From assembly GCF_001565895.1 (NCBI RefSeq), contig NZ_LSNE01000005.1, positions 343,139 to 389,373 of the forward strand: a stretch of 46,235 bases of DNA, in the 5' to 3' direction. Within the stretch, counting starts at the first letter, position 1, and each line of letters begins with the position of its first letter. Both the position numbers and the translations under genes were made by a program. The notes under the pieces are model-generated. The model was not told where the DNA came from and did no database searches. It saw only the letters and a list, made by a program, of their open reading frames with translations. Of this stretch, positions 1 to 7,018 are shown one piece after another. The stretch is from Paraglaciecola hydrolytica. GTDB taxonomy: Bacteria; Pseudomonadota; Gammaproteobacteria; Enterobacterales; Alteromonadaceae.

Positions 1-2
1 TA

Positions 3-836
3 CAGACTCTAATGGGGGCATGTTTTGGTGGAGGCCTGTTTGCAGCCATTCTTAAGTCGTTGCAATTTAACAATGTTTTTGGTGAAGAACTTGAAAAAAT
101 TATTTATTCAGAGAAGTTTTTAGGTTCAATCAAAAATATTGAAAATATTTGGTTGAAAGTCTCTGACGCACTTTACCCAATTAATAAAATGCGTTATTCA
201 AGAAAAAAAATTCATAAAACAATATTACAACACTATTTTCCGCATTCTTTAGATTTTTATTACGAGAAAAGTGACCATACATACACAATATCTTGGGTTA
301 ACGAAGATAAAACAAAAATTTTAATAGAAAATGAAAATGTATTAAATGTTATTGCAGATTCAACAGACGAAATAGTATTTACTCCAACAAATTCAATTTT
401 AGAATCAGACCAGTCCCAAAGTTACTCTGCAAATTTTTATGAAATTACCGGTAAAGGTAAAAATGAAAAAGAAACCTTAATAAAGCCCAAAAAGCCTTCA
501 ACTGCAAAGGTCAGCAAAAGAGTAGCCAGTGACCAGAATGAAATAGAGTACTGCCATGTAATAGCACTAAGCGGAAAAAAATCATACAAAGTACTACGAA
601 AATGCCAATATGAGATTAAATTGAATGAAGATAGAGTGATAAAGTTTGCTGCAATCAAGCCACTTATGAAGCTAACCGTTCGAGTTGTTAAGCCGGAAGA
701 CCTTAATTGTCAGGTTATTCAGTGCGGCCTGCTAGACGAATTTGAGGATGGTCGAGCGAAGACATCTAAAGATATTTATGTCACTTACGATAACGTTATT
801 TTCCCTGAACAGGGATATATAATGGTAATGACTTAA
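3..836 (+). CDS. Hypothetical protein, 5'-partial or starting at 12
   Basis: I do not recognise this protein. The frame is open to the left window edge; the first ATG is at 12, with no convincing ribosome site visible, so the gene may begin outside the window. The N terminus has a short Gly/Ala-rich hydrophobic stretch (about residues 2-17) that could be the end of a membrane segment. It is followed by a long soluble part rich in Lys, Asn, Ile and beta-prone stretches, with a Lys-rich linker near residues 148-172. Base composition is strongly AT-rich, unlike the genes beyond 8 kb, which fits recent acquisition. A membrane segment plus beta-rich soluble domain would be compatible with an effector or sensor of a defence system, but nothing here proves that. 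The next gene is 300 bases away on the opposite strand. Confidence 0.55.
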   Translation, partial: QTLMGACFGGGLFAAILKSLQFNNVFGEELEKIIYSEKFLGSIKNIENIWLKVSDALYPINKMRYSRKKIHKTILQHYFPHSLDFYYEKSDHTYTISWVNEDKTKILIENENVLNVIADSTDEIVFTPTNSILESDQSQSYSANFYEITGKGKNEKETLIKPKKPSTAKVSKRVASDQNEIEYCHVIALSGKKSYKVLRKCQYEIKLNEDRVIKFAAIKPLMKLTVRVVKPEDLNCQVIQCGLLDEFEDGRAKTSKDIYVTYDNVIFPEQGYIMVMT

Positions 837-1149
837 TTTGTAGGGGTTGAATTACGCTAAATCACTACCATTTCATAAAAGACTCGTCTAAAATCAGACG
901 CCAATCATAATATTCAATTGAGGATTGTTGTAAATGAGCCACACAGAAAGGATTTGAAACTTAATATTTGTGCTAACGGAATGCATACTTGTTACTCAGG
1001 TTAGTTTAACTCTGACCCAAATATAGTAGCTCGAACTTAATATTGCATTTCGCTGTTAACCTAATTTATTCGTTCACACACAGCAACAACGTAACATTTG
1101 TGGGAATCTTTTTTTGCTAAAATAATGGGCTTTGCAGTTTTTCAAAAAT
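837..1149. other. Intergenic, AT-rich, no gene seen
   Basis: No credible ORF. A small hairpin is visible at about 886-901 (CGTCT...AGACG) without a following T-run. The stretch separates the left-edge gene from the 3' end of the HNH gene, which points towards it. Confidence 0.5.
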
Positions 1150-1920
1150 TTATTTTTGACATGCTTTAACCAATCTATTAACTATCCGTTGCTCTGTAGC
1201 AATATAAGCTAATTCATACTTCGCCATTACAGCATTAAAACGGGCTATATACTTACATCTATAAGGATGATTAGGTGGTAGCCATTCATCAAGCCCCTTT
1301 GCCCCTTTTTGACGGTTTAACGATAGTTCGGTCAATATTAGATTGTCAGGATCATTAGCAAATTCAGCCTTGCGTTTTCTATCCCAAATATCAGCACCGT
1401 GACCATGCGCAAATTTTAATGGGACGATGTGATCAAGGTCTAAGTCATTTGATATTGTAAACGTATCGCCCGAATAAGGGTCGTACCATTCACCACTTAA
1501 TACGATGCATTGATTAACAGTTTTAAACTCAACAGGCTTGAGTGACGTTTGAATAAGTATTTCGTGTCGTGTGTTCTGACAATCGTTATCACTATCTAAC
1601 CAATGCGGCCAATCATCCCTATTGTAGAGTCTGACAAATGCCCTATTTTGCTCAATTGCTTCAGTGGTAGCTTTGTCTATCTGTTCAACTTTGCCCTTTG
1701 GTAGTCGTCCACCAGCATCGATACAAGCATCCATAGAAGTGAACGGTTTATAATTCTTGGTTCTTTCATAAAAGGAGTTAGTACTGTCGTGACAAATACC
1801 TGAAGTTGATAGTTTTACTTCTGGTTCGCTGGTGGTATTGGCAAGAGTAGTGTTATTGCATGCAACAAGGCTTAAGCAGAGCCATAAGGTTAATACTCTG
1901 CTAGATTGATAGATTGTCAT
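1150..1920 (-). CDS. Secreted HNH endonuclease-like lipoprotein (GmrSD_C/DUF1524 type), copy 1
   Basis: Predicted secreted nuclease of 256 residues. The N terminus is a lipoprotein-type signal (hydrophobic segment ending LVAC near residue 21). The C-terminal half carries the GmrSD_C-like HNH fold: DLDLDHIVPLKFAHGHGA, then FANDPDNLI, then LNRQKGAKGLDEWLPPN and a late CKYIARFNAV segment. In this family the DH and the later Asn/Lys residues bind the metal and act on phosphodiesters. Several Cys residues fit oxidation in the periplasm. It is closely similar along its whole length to the gene at 7553-8323, and the end of the same gene is recognisable in the remnant at 3771-3887. Family members act in nutrient-DNA scavenging or inter-bacterial competition; which applies here cannot be read from sequence. 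Confidence 0.85.
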   Translation of the reverse strand: MTIYQSSRVLTLWLCLSLVACNNTTLANTTSEPEVKLSTSGICHDSTNSFYERTKNYKPFTSMDACIDAGGRLPKGKVEQIDKATTEAIEQNRAFVRLYNRDDWPHWLDSDNDCQNTRHEILIQTSLKPVEFKTVNQCIVLSGEWYDPYSGDTFTISNDLDLDHIVPLKFAHGHGADIWDRKRKAEFANDPDNLILTELSLNRQKGAKGLDEWLPPNHPYRCKYIARFNAVMAKYELAYIATEQRIVNRLVKACQK

Positions 1921-1963
1921 TAAAATCTCGGATATTGTGATACAAGGGCATATATTGCCATGA

Positions 1964-2160
1964 GTAAAAAATATGAAAAGGTACTTTGCAGGATCACTTT
2001 ATGTTCAAGGGTAATTCGACGCCCGATGCTCGCGTTGTGCGTGGGTTTTGAATTGTATATCAACAACAACTTGCTAATAGCTAAAGTTTCACTAACTACC
2101 AGTTTCTATACAGCCTAGAACAACTAATTACTGCTACCGAGTTGCACAGTTAGCCGCATC
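1964..2160. repeat. Duplicated HNH upstream block, copy A
   Basis: Imperfect direct repeat of 3902-4100. Best-conserved parts are 1964-2048 (GTAAAAAATAT...TTCAAGGGTAATTCGA...TTGTGCGTG) and GTTGCACAGTTA at 2141-2152. The two anchors are 177 bases apart here and 175 in the other copy, so the whole interval is homologous. It lies 44 bases upstream of HNH copy 1 and probably contains its promoter. Confidence 0.7.
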
Positions 2161-2217
2161 AACACTAGGTCATTAGGTATTTATCCATAAGATTAAAGGT
2201 ACTGTTTAGCTTGTCCT

Positions 2218-2237
2218 GTGTGGGTACGCAGCAGCGC
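2218..2237. repeat. 20-bp exact direct repeat, left copy
   Basis: GTGTGGGTACGCAGCAGCGC, identical to 2601-2620. GC-rich against an AT-rich background. The pair brackets the small ORF at 2368-2541. Confidence 0.85.
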
Positions 2238-2367
2238 AGAGTTTATCTAGCTATAACTTTTTAAAGTAAGGTTGTTGTTTAGTATTAGCGTTAAAGGAGG
2301 TCAAAATATTTGACGACTGAAAAAGTGTAATCTAACTTTAAATTCAGTCTATTCAGGGAAGATGATT

Positions 2368-2541
2368 ATGTCTCAATATACCCCACCTGTAATATTAGTT
2401 AGAACTTGGCTGCAGTTAATTAGTTTAAATTCTGAAAAAGAAGCCAGAGACCACGCCAAGAAAATGATTAATGACAATTTTGGTAGTGTCGATTTAGCTA
2501 TTATTTATCTAGAACAAAACCAATTTAAGAAAACAGGTTAA
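2368..2541 (+). CDS. Small protein, 57 aa, unknown
   Basis: Small ORF of 57 codons preceded by a good ribosome site (AGGGAA ending 7 bases before this ATG). An in-frame ATG at 2362 is the alternative start. The product begins MSQYTPPVILVRTWLQLISL and has a mixed charged/hydrophobic composition that looks like a real folded protein, probably two helices (residues 20-35 and 40-52). No family recognised. It is the only protein-like ORF between the two 20-bp direct repeats, so it may be the cargo of a small duplicated or cassette-like unit. Its size puts it below many gene-calling cut-offs. Confidence 0.5.
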   Translation: MSQYTPPVILVRTWLQLISLNSEKEARDHAKKMINDNFGSVDLAIIYLEQNQFKKTG

Positions 2542-2600
2542 CAATTAAGTATGACCTTGATAGAAGCTAATATTTTTTGGGTCCTTCTGGATAATATGTG

Positions 2601-2620
2601 GTGTGGGTACGCAGCAGCGC
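2601..2620. repeat. 20-bp exact direct repeat, right copy
   Basis: Identical to 2218-2237; similarity stops at the repeat borders on both sides. The separation of 383 bases contains one small ORF. Confidence 0.85.
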
Positions 2621-3040
2621 GCAATTTGCCTTGTGAGAGCTTTCCTAAAATCAACTTTTTGTTTTCTTCGGTACCCAAGCCTTACGTTGTCAGGCCAGAG
2701 CCTATAAGCACTATCAAGGAAAGTAATCTACGTTCTTATGTAAAACCCTAACTAAATCCAATCACCGGCTAACTTCACTAAGCCATCATTGAACAGCGCA
2801 ATACAACAACCAACTTAACTAGGGGGCGGGTAAAATCTCTGTGAGCTGTGACTTACAGTACCGTGGCTCCCTTTTATTTACATGGCGGCAACTTGAAAAT
2901 ATTTTAACCTAAACTTTTAATCCCAATTTTAAGATTGTTCTGACATCATCACACGAACCAAAGCATGGTTTCTTCACCAATACGCGCGCGAACAGATAGA
3001 GTGTCACAGCGATGTAGCAGCGAGATTGAGAGATCACGGT

Positions 3041-3084
3041 AAGATTAGGGTAAGGTTAGGATAAGGTTAGGGTGAGAATAGGGT
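3041..3084. repeat. Four tandem 11-bp repeats (iteron-like)
   Basis: Units AAGATTAGGGT, AAGGTTAGGAT, AAGGTTAGGGT and GAGAATAGGGT follow each other without gaps. An 11-bp period places each copy on the same face of the helix, as in iterons and in direct-repeat binding sites of response regulators. No adjacent replication initiator gene is visible. Confidence 0.7.
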
Positions 3085-3632
3085 GAGTTACCCGGTAGTT
3101 TTTTTGGAGCCGATAGATAGCCAATAGAACGGCTATTTTACTGTGTAAGAGAACTCTAATTAAAAAAGGCCGTAAATTACCCGTATATACGGGCTTACCA
3201 TAATACTTTAGTAAGGTTTTTCAACAGTCATTACGTAAGAATAAGGGTATATGGAACAGTACGAGCAAGAGGAATAAAGGGCGATTCAAAGACCATGTAA
3301 ACGTCTAGATTAGGTCAAGATCAAAACAACAAACCTTAGGGCTAATTGACTAAAAAACAAAGGTTCAGCAAAGGGTAAAAACACTATCATTGCATTAACC
3401 TTTACCCGTTTATTATTTGTCAGGATTTTAATGCAACACAAACCCCATATTGACCTGTAGAAACTTGAGGTTAAAACAGATTTAAAAGCCTATGCAGACA
3501 ACAAGATCGTAACAAGCATTAATCAACTAAACACCCTAAGATTACCCTGAGGGCAATAATTAAAAAGCTGGACAAACCCCATGTGAACGGCAAGATTAGG
3601 GCTAGGTCTAAACGTTTATACTGAAAACAATC

Positions 3633-3788
3633 ATGCAAGAAAAACCAATTAAAATGACTGAAGCGCAAAATAACGAAGTCACTCGCGAAATACCAATTTA
3701 CTGTACACCAACCATATTGTTCAACCATAAACCAAAACGTGAAACTATTACTCGAAAGTTATTAATATTTCTAGGCATTAAAAGTTAA
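3633..3788 (+). CDS. Possible small ORF, 51 aa
   Basis: Open frame of 51 codons starting MQEKPIKMTEAQNNEVTREI. No good ribosome site precedes it, and its end overlaps the decayed HNH fragment on the other strand, so a protein-coding role is doubtful. No family recognised. Confidence 0.2.
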   Translation: MQEKPIKMTEAQNNEVTREIPIYCTPTILFNHKPKRETITRKLLIFLGIKS

Positions 3789-3887
3789 TCTGATCTGTTT
3801 AATGCTTAAACCAAGCATTACTAAAATTCTTTGCTCAATGCTATTAAGAGCTAATTCATACTTTGGCAAAGCATTAATAATACGAGC
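3771..3887 (-). pseudogene. Remnant of a third HNH nuclease gene (C-terminal end only)
   Basis: The minus strand encodes 38 codons containing ARIINALPKYELAL and IEQRIL before a stop. These align without gaps to the C terminus of HNH copy 1 (ARFNAVMAKYELAY, TEQRIV). Upstream of the fragment the frame hits stops (TAA TAG). Only 14 bases beyond the fragment starts the block (3902-4100) that in copy 1 lies upstream of the start codon. The simplest reading is a former complete HNH gene that lost about 650 bp of its coding region. It is evidence of repeated gain and loss of this nuclease family here. Confidence 0.7.
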
Positions 3888-3901
3888 CTATTATGTTGTG
3901 G

Positions 3902-4100
3902 GTAAAAAATATAAAAAGGTACTGTGTGGTATCACTTAATATTCAAGGGTAATTCGAAGCCCGACGGTTCCATTGTGCGTGAATTTAAAATGACGATGAC
4001 GACAACAACATCACTTTACTTTCCCCTATTAAACCCTATGTAAAACAAGGCCTATACACTGTTTGTAGGGCTGAAAGTTGCACAGTTACCGTCGTCAATA
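3902..4100. repeat. Duplicated HNH upstream block, copy B
   Basis: Imperfect direct repeat of 1964-2160, directly next to the HNH remnant. Anchors are 3902-3986 and GTTGCACAGTTA at 4077-4088. Preservation of spacing relative to copy A shows the block was duplicated together with the nuclease gene. Confidence 0.7.
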
Positions 4101-4144
4101 CCTAACCACCAGCTAACTAAACTAGGGGGCATGAAATTGTTTTA

Positions 4145-4279
4145 ATGGCATGGGAAACAAGCACCGCACCGTTAAATCAATTTTTATGCGAAACAAATAA
4201 GGATCTTTTTTCCGAATTTAAAAAAGTTTTCTGGTCAGAGCAGTATATAAACGCAAAAGGTTTGCACAAGGGTATTTAG
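4145..4279 (+). CDS. Possible small ORF, 44 aa
   Basis: Open frame of 44 codons starting MAWETSTAPLNQFLCETNKD, just left of the inverted-repeat element. Composition is protein-like, with an amphipathic Phe/Lys/Trp segment, but there is no clear ribosome site: the nearest purine run, AGGGGG, is about 16 bases upstream. Could be a truncated gene or chance. Confidence 0.25.
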   Translation: MAWETSTAPLNQFLCETNKDLFSEFKKVFWSEQYINAKGLHKGI

Positions 4280-4360
4280 TAACACTAGAAGTAACATTGG
4301 TGTTATTTGGTAAGTGTAAATCTGTATAAAAACAATCATTTAAACTATAAATATAGATCT

Positions 4361-4444
4361 GGCCCCGCACCATTTCTTGAGTAAACCCTTAGTTATCAAG
4401 CTATACAGCAGAGTTTAATCATCACTAGCATGCTTACGTTGACC
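4361..4444 (+). repeat. Left inverted repeat (84 bp)
   Basis: Reads from GGCCCCGCACCATTTC to CTAGCATGCTTACGTTGACC. Its reverse complement is 6631-6716, with a 2-base indel near the outer end and a single substitution (position 4402 T versus the C/G pair in the other copy). GTTGACC at 4438-4444 is repeated at 4451-4457. Confidence 0.9.
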
Positions 4445-4460
4445 AGATAGGTTGACCACA

Positions 4461-5762
4461 ATGCATAATCTAGTCAAAAACCAAAACAACATTTATACCT
4501 ACAGAAGAACGGTTCAAACTCATTCAATTAGAGTTTCACTGCTCACCAAAGATAAACTTGAAGCCCTGCAACTTGTTGAACACATAAACACTACATTAGA
4601 CTTGGTTTATCCACTTAAGAAACACGAAGCGGTTAAAATTGTTCATGCAACCCTTCACAAATTTCAGCCAATCTTTCACAAGCAACGAATAGCTAAAGTT
4701 CAACAATATTTAGGTTTAGATCTTTCACAAGGAACAGGTGAACTATTATCGTATGTTGTTGAAAAGTATATTGATGAGAAGCTACGCACTAAAGCGTGGG
4801 CAGAAAAGACCTATCTTGGTTATAAGGTGATTTACAATAATCTGATTACTCTGCTTAAAGATAAATGCTTCAGAAATATTGGTGCTGTAGATGCACAACA
4901 AGTAAAAAATGCCTTGCAGAAGCTACCATCCAACCTTAACAAAAAAGCCGAGTACAGAGACAAGCCCATTAATCGCATATTGAAGATGGATATTCCTGTT
5001 GCACACCTTATGTCGATTAAAACCATTAACACTATGCTTGGTTGTTACTCAGAGCTGTTTAAGTGGGCAATAAAAAATGGTTATGCATCAACTAATGTAT
5101 TCGATGGCATGCTGCTTAAAGATAGTCGAAAGGCGAGGGACTTACGTTCCCCATTTAATCCTAGTGACCTTAAGCGCATATTCTCTGACTCAGTAATCAG
5201 AAACCCGCATAAGAATTGGCAGAAGTGGCTCCCTGTCCTTGGTTTATACACAGGTGCAAGGTTAAATGAACTCTGTCAGTTTCAGAAAAAAGATATTGCT
5301 AAAGTTGAAGGTTACTGGTGCATATCCATTACTGACAGTGGAAGTAGCCAGATATTGAAATCAGTGTCGAGTAAACGTGTCATACCAATACATAAAAAAC
5401 TCATTGAACTTGGTTTTATTGATTATGTAAATAGCACAGGGACAGCACAGAATAATATGATTTTTCCAGACCTTAAATTATTAAATGAAAGGTACTCACA
5501 TACACCATCACGTTGGTTCAGCAATATTAAAAATAGGGTTATAGATGACAGTGATAGAAAATCATTTCACTCATTCAGGCATACATTTGTAGATTACCTA
5601 TACAACAAGCTCAAGTTGCAGGGAAACCCACTTGTAAAGGCTCTGCTAGGTCATTCAGACAGTGAAATTACTTCAGGTGTGTATGGTTCATCATTTGAAA
5701 TTGAAGACCTTAACAAAATTATTCAATCATTAGACTTTGACGCTTATGGTATCAGCACCTGA
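4461..5762 (+). CDS. Tyrosine recombinase / phage-type integrase
   Basis: Site-specific recombinase that would cut and rejoin DNA through a 3'-phosphotyrosine. Counting from the TTG at 4452 it has 436 residues: an N-terminal arm-binding-like region (about 10-80, with YTYRRTVQTHSIRVSL), a core-binding SAM-like helical domain (about 95-225) and a catalytic domain (235-415). The active residues are visible: R270 in GLYTGARLNEL, H373 and R376 in HSFRHTF, H401 in LLGHSD and nucleophile Y411 in SGVYGSS. I prefer ATG 4461 because AGATAGG then lies about 9 bases upstream; TTG 4452 would leave only one base. It starts right after the left inverted repeat. Closest in form to integrases of genomic islands rather than to integron or XerCD enzymes. 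Confidence 0.92.
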   Translation: MHNLVKNQNNIYTYRRTVQTHSIRVSLLTKDKLEALQLVEHINTTLDLVYPLKKHEAVKIVHATLHKFQPIFHKQRIAKVQQYLGLDLSQGTGELLSYVVEKYIDEKLRTKAWAEKTYLGYKVIYNNLITLLKDKCFRNIGAVDAQQVKNALQKLPSNLNKKAEYRDKPINRILKMDIPVAHLMSIKTINTMLGCYSELFKWAIKNGYASTNVFDGMLLKDSRKARDLRSPFNPSDLKRIFSDSVIRNPHKNWQKWLPVLGLYTGARLNELCQFQKKDIAKVEGYWCISITDSGSSQILKSVSSKRVIPIHKKLIELGFIDYVNSTGTAQNNMIFPDLKLLNERYSHTPSRWFSNIKNRVIDDSDRKSFHSFRHTFVDYLYNKLKLQGNPLVKALLGHSDSEITSGVYGSSFEIEDLNKIIQSLDFDAYGIST

Positions 5763-5833
5763 AACTTTATAACGTTTTCAAACCATGTATTCTGCCTGAT
5801 ATGATGGGCTGGATAAAAAGGGTATAGCACTAA

Positions 5834-6598
5834 ATGACAGAACTTGAGATAACGACTGCTCAATGGTTAAAGCTGAAGTATGAATATTATCTATCGGCTA
5901 GGACACTTTGGCTCAATAATCAAATGCAGATGGGGGCTTTAATGTTTGCTTATGCTGTTGAAGCTCAGATTAAACACGCTTTAGTAACGTTCCCCAATAG
6001 CTGCCAACAAAGGCTTCTTAATAGTGGTCATGATATTCCCGAACTTTTTAAAGAAGCTAGGAAGGCTAAAATTTTTAAAGGTATAGAGGTCGATTCGTCG
6101 TTCTTAAATTTTATTCAGGATAACTTTCATCGTCGCTATCCACGACAAACAAAAGAGCAGATGAAGAAAGCAAATTCTGAGGGGAGGGGATTAGCTTTAA
6201 CTCCAAATGTTCTTCCTTGGTATGATCGGTTCATTTTGAACTTAGATGAGTGGAGTTATCAAAACACATCAAATTTTAAATCAACGATTCGGCTAGAGGC
6301 AATAAAGCATATAGAATCCAAGGGGGGACATTATTTCTTTGAGCGAAATAATACTGCGTATAATAGTTTACCGCTAATCATTAACTTGCTTGACAAAGAA
6401 GTAGAGCATTACCTTGCTAAGCCTAACGGAGCCGACCAGTTTAATGTGCACTTAAAGTCTTTGACCAATAAGAAACAGATAGTGATTAAGACTATAGACT
6501 CTTTAGAATCAAAGCTTCCATATCAAGAAGTTGACTTATCAAACTTTTCACATCCTGGTCAGTTTGGGGTTCTCCATTCTATAAATATTCAATTGTAA
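5834..6598 (+). CDS. HEPN-like helical protein, unknown function
   Basis: Protein of 254 residues, 71 bases downstream of the recombinase and probably co-transcribed. The N-terminal 75 residues resemble a HEPN helical bundle: YEYYLSARTLWLNNQ, then ALMFAYAVEAQIKHAL, then a GHDIPELFKEA segment where HEPN proteins often have H-[DN]-L. A canonical RX4-6H RNase motif is not obvious, so it may be a non-catalytic HEPN protein or something different. Residues 100-254 match nothing I recognise. HEPN proteins often serve as toxin, RNase or substrate-binding parts of conflict systems, so the gene could be a stabilising or defence cargo, or a directionality/accessory partner of the recombinase. The function is open. 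Ends just before the right inverted repeat. Confidence 0.7.
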   Translation: MTELEITTAQWLKLKYEYYLSARTLWLNNQMQMGALMFAYAVEAQIKHALVTFPNSCQQRLLNSGHDIPELFKEARKAKIFKGIEVDSSFLNFIQDNFHRRYPRQTKEQMKKANSEGRGLALTPNVLPWYDRFILNLDEWSYQNTSNFKSTIRLEAIKHIESKGGHYFFERNNTAYNSLPLIINLLDKEVEHYLAKPNGADQFNVHLKSLTNKKQIVIKTIDSLESKLPYQEVDLSNFSHPGQFGVLHSINIQL

Positions 6599-7018
6599 TT
6601 TAAAAGAAGTAGTGGGCCTTTAAACACTTGGGTCAACGTAAGCATGCTAGTGATGATTAAACTCTGCTGTATCGCTTGATAACTAAGGGTTTACTCAAGA
6701 AATGGTGCCCGGGGCCGGAGCAGGATCATACCTGTTAATGCCCTTGGAACCCGCATGTTTACGTTGGGTTAATGAAGCAATAACAATACACACGTCAATG
6801 GATCTGGCCAACGTAAGGTAATCAAGAGTTCAATTTCCAAATGCATAATTAAACTAGTCAATTCATTGATGGTTTGCCTCATACATGGTTTCAAAAGTCA
6901 TTACCTGTTGGTAAAAATAGTCTGCATATTTGTAACGTTATCGTCTGAAACTGGCGAATTCGAACTAGTCCGTTAATATAATTCATTGGTAGATCTAAAT
7001 TAAACAATAGGAAAATCA
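6599..7018. other. Intergenic: right repeat, extra repeat-core motifs, DUF2165 gene leader
   Basis: Contains the right inverted repeat (6631-6716). Beyond it is another copy of the repeat core, GCATGTTTACGTTG at 6753-6766, in left-repeat orientation, and a shorter CAACGTAAG at 6809-6817. The remainder (6820-7018) is AT-rich and should hold the promoter of the DUF2165 gene; I cannot fix a -35/-10 pair with confidence. Confidence 0.5.
6631..6716 (-). repeat. Right inverted repeat (86 bp)
   Basis: Reverse complement of 4361-4444 apart from two inserted bases (GGGCACC against GCACC in the left copy) and one substitution. Starts GGTCAACGTAAGCATGCTAG and ends GGGGCC. Confidence 0.9.

Larger units (their letters stand above)
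2542..3632. other. 1.1-kb region without a credible gene, repeat-rich
   Basis: The longest ORF (2551-2751, 66 codons) runs through the right 20-bp repeat and shows no protein character. The region holds that repeat (2601-2620), an AACTAGGGGGC motif at 2817-2827 shared with 4120-4130, the 11-bp tandem repeat at 3041-3084, and scattered related words such as AAGATTAGGG at 3041 and 3592. Two similar segments occur near 3285-3325 and 3572-3615 (CCATGTRAACG followed by AGATTAGG). It looks like non-coding or decayed mobile DNA. Confidence 0.5.
4361..6716. mobile_element. Compact inverted-repeat element with tyrosine recombinase and HEPN-like gene
   Basis: A 2.36-kb unit bounded by inverted copies of one sequence (4361-4444 and 6631-6716), holding only two genes in the same orientation, the recombinase (4452/4461-5762) and a HEPN-like protein (5834-6598). 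The recombinase start lies within 20 bases of the left repeat and the second gene ends 32 bases before the right repeat, so the unit is very tightly packed. The arrangement fits either a self-mobile element with terminal inverted repeats or an invertible segment whose recombinase flips it. No target-site duplication directly abuts the repeats, but GATCTGGCC occurs at 4356-4364 and again at 6801-6809. The unit sits inside the HNH-paralogue island. Confidence 0.65.

Noticed and set aside
437-658. Minus-strand ORF inside the left-edge gene
   Set aside because: Antisense shadow; the plus-strand frame has the better coding character.
2551-2751. 66-codon ORF on the plus strand
   Set aside because: Runs through the 20-bp repeat, lacks a ribosome site and has no protein-like composition.
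3041-3084. Telomere-like TTAGGG words
   Set aside because: The resemblance is superficial: the period is 11 bases, not 6, and the units are degenerate; a short bacterial tandem repeat explains it.
3519-3728. 69-codon minus-strand ORF rich in Trp, Phe and Leu
   Set aside because: No ribosome site; a chance opening in non-coding DNA opposite another doubtful small ORF.
6753-6780. Possible integron attC site (GTTGGGT matches the core GTTRRRY)
   Set aside because: No paired R''/L'' boxes with the right spacing and no IntI-specific insertion in the recombinase; the words are better explained as copies of the inverted-repeat core.
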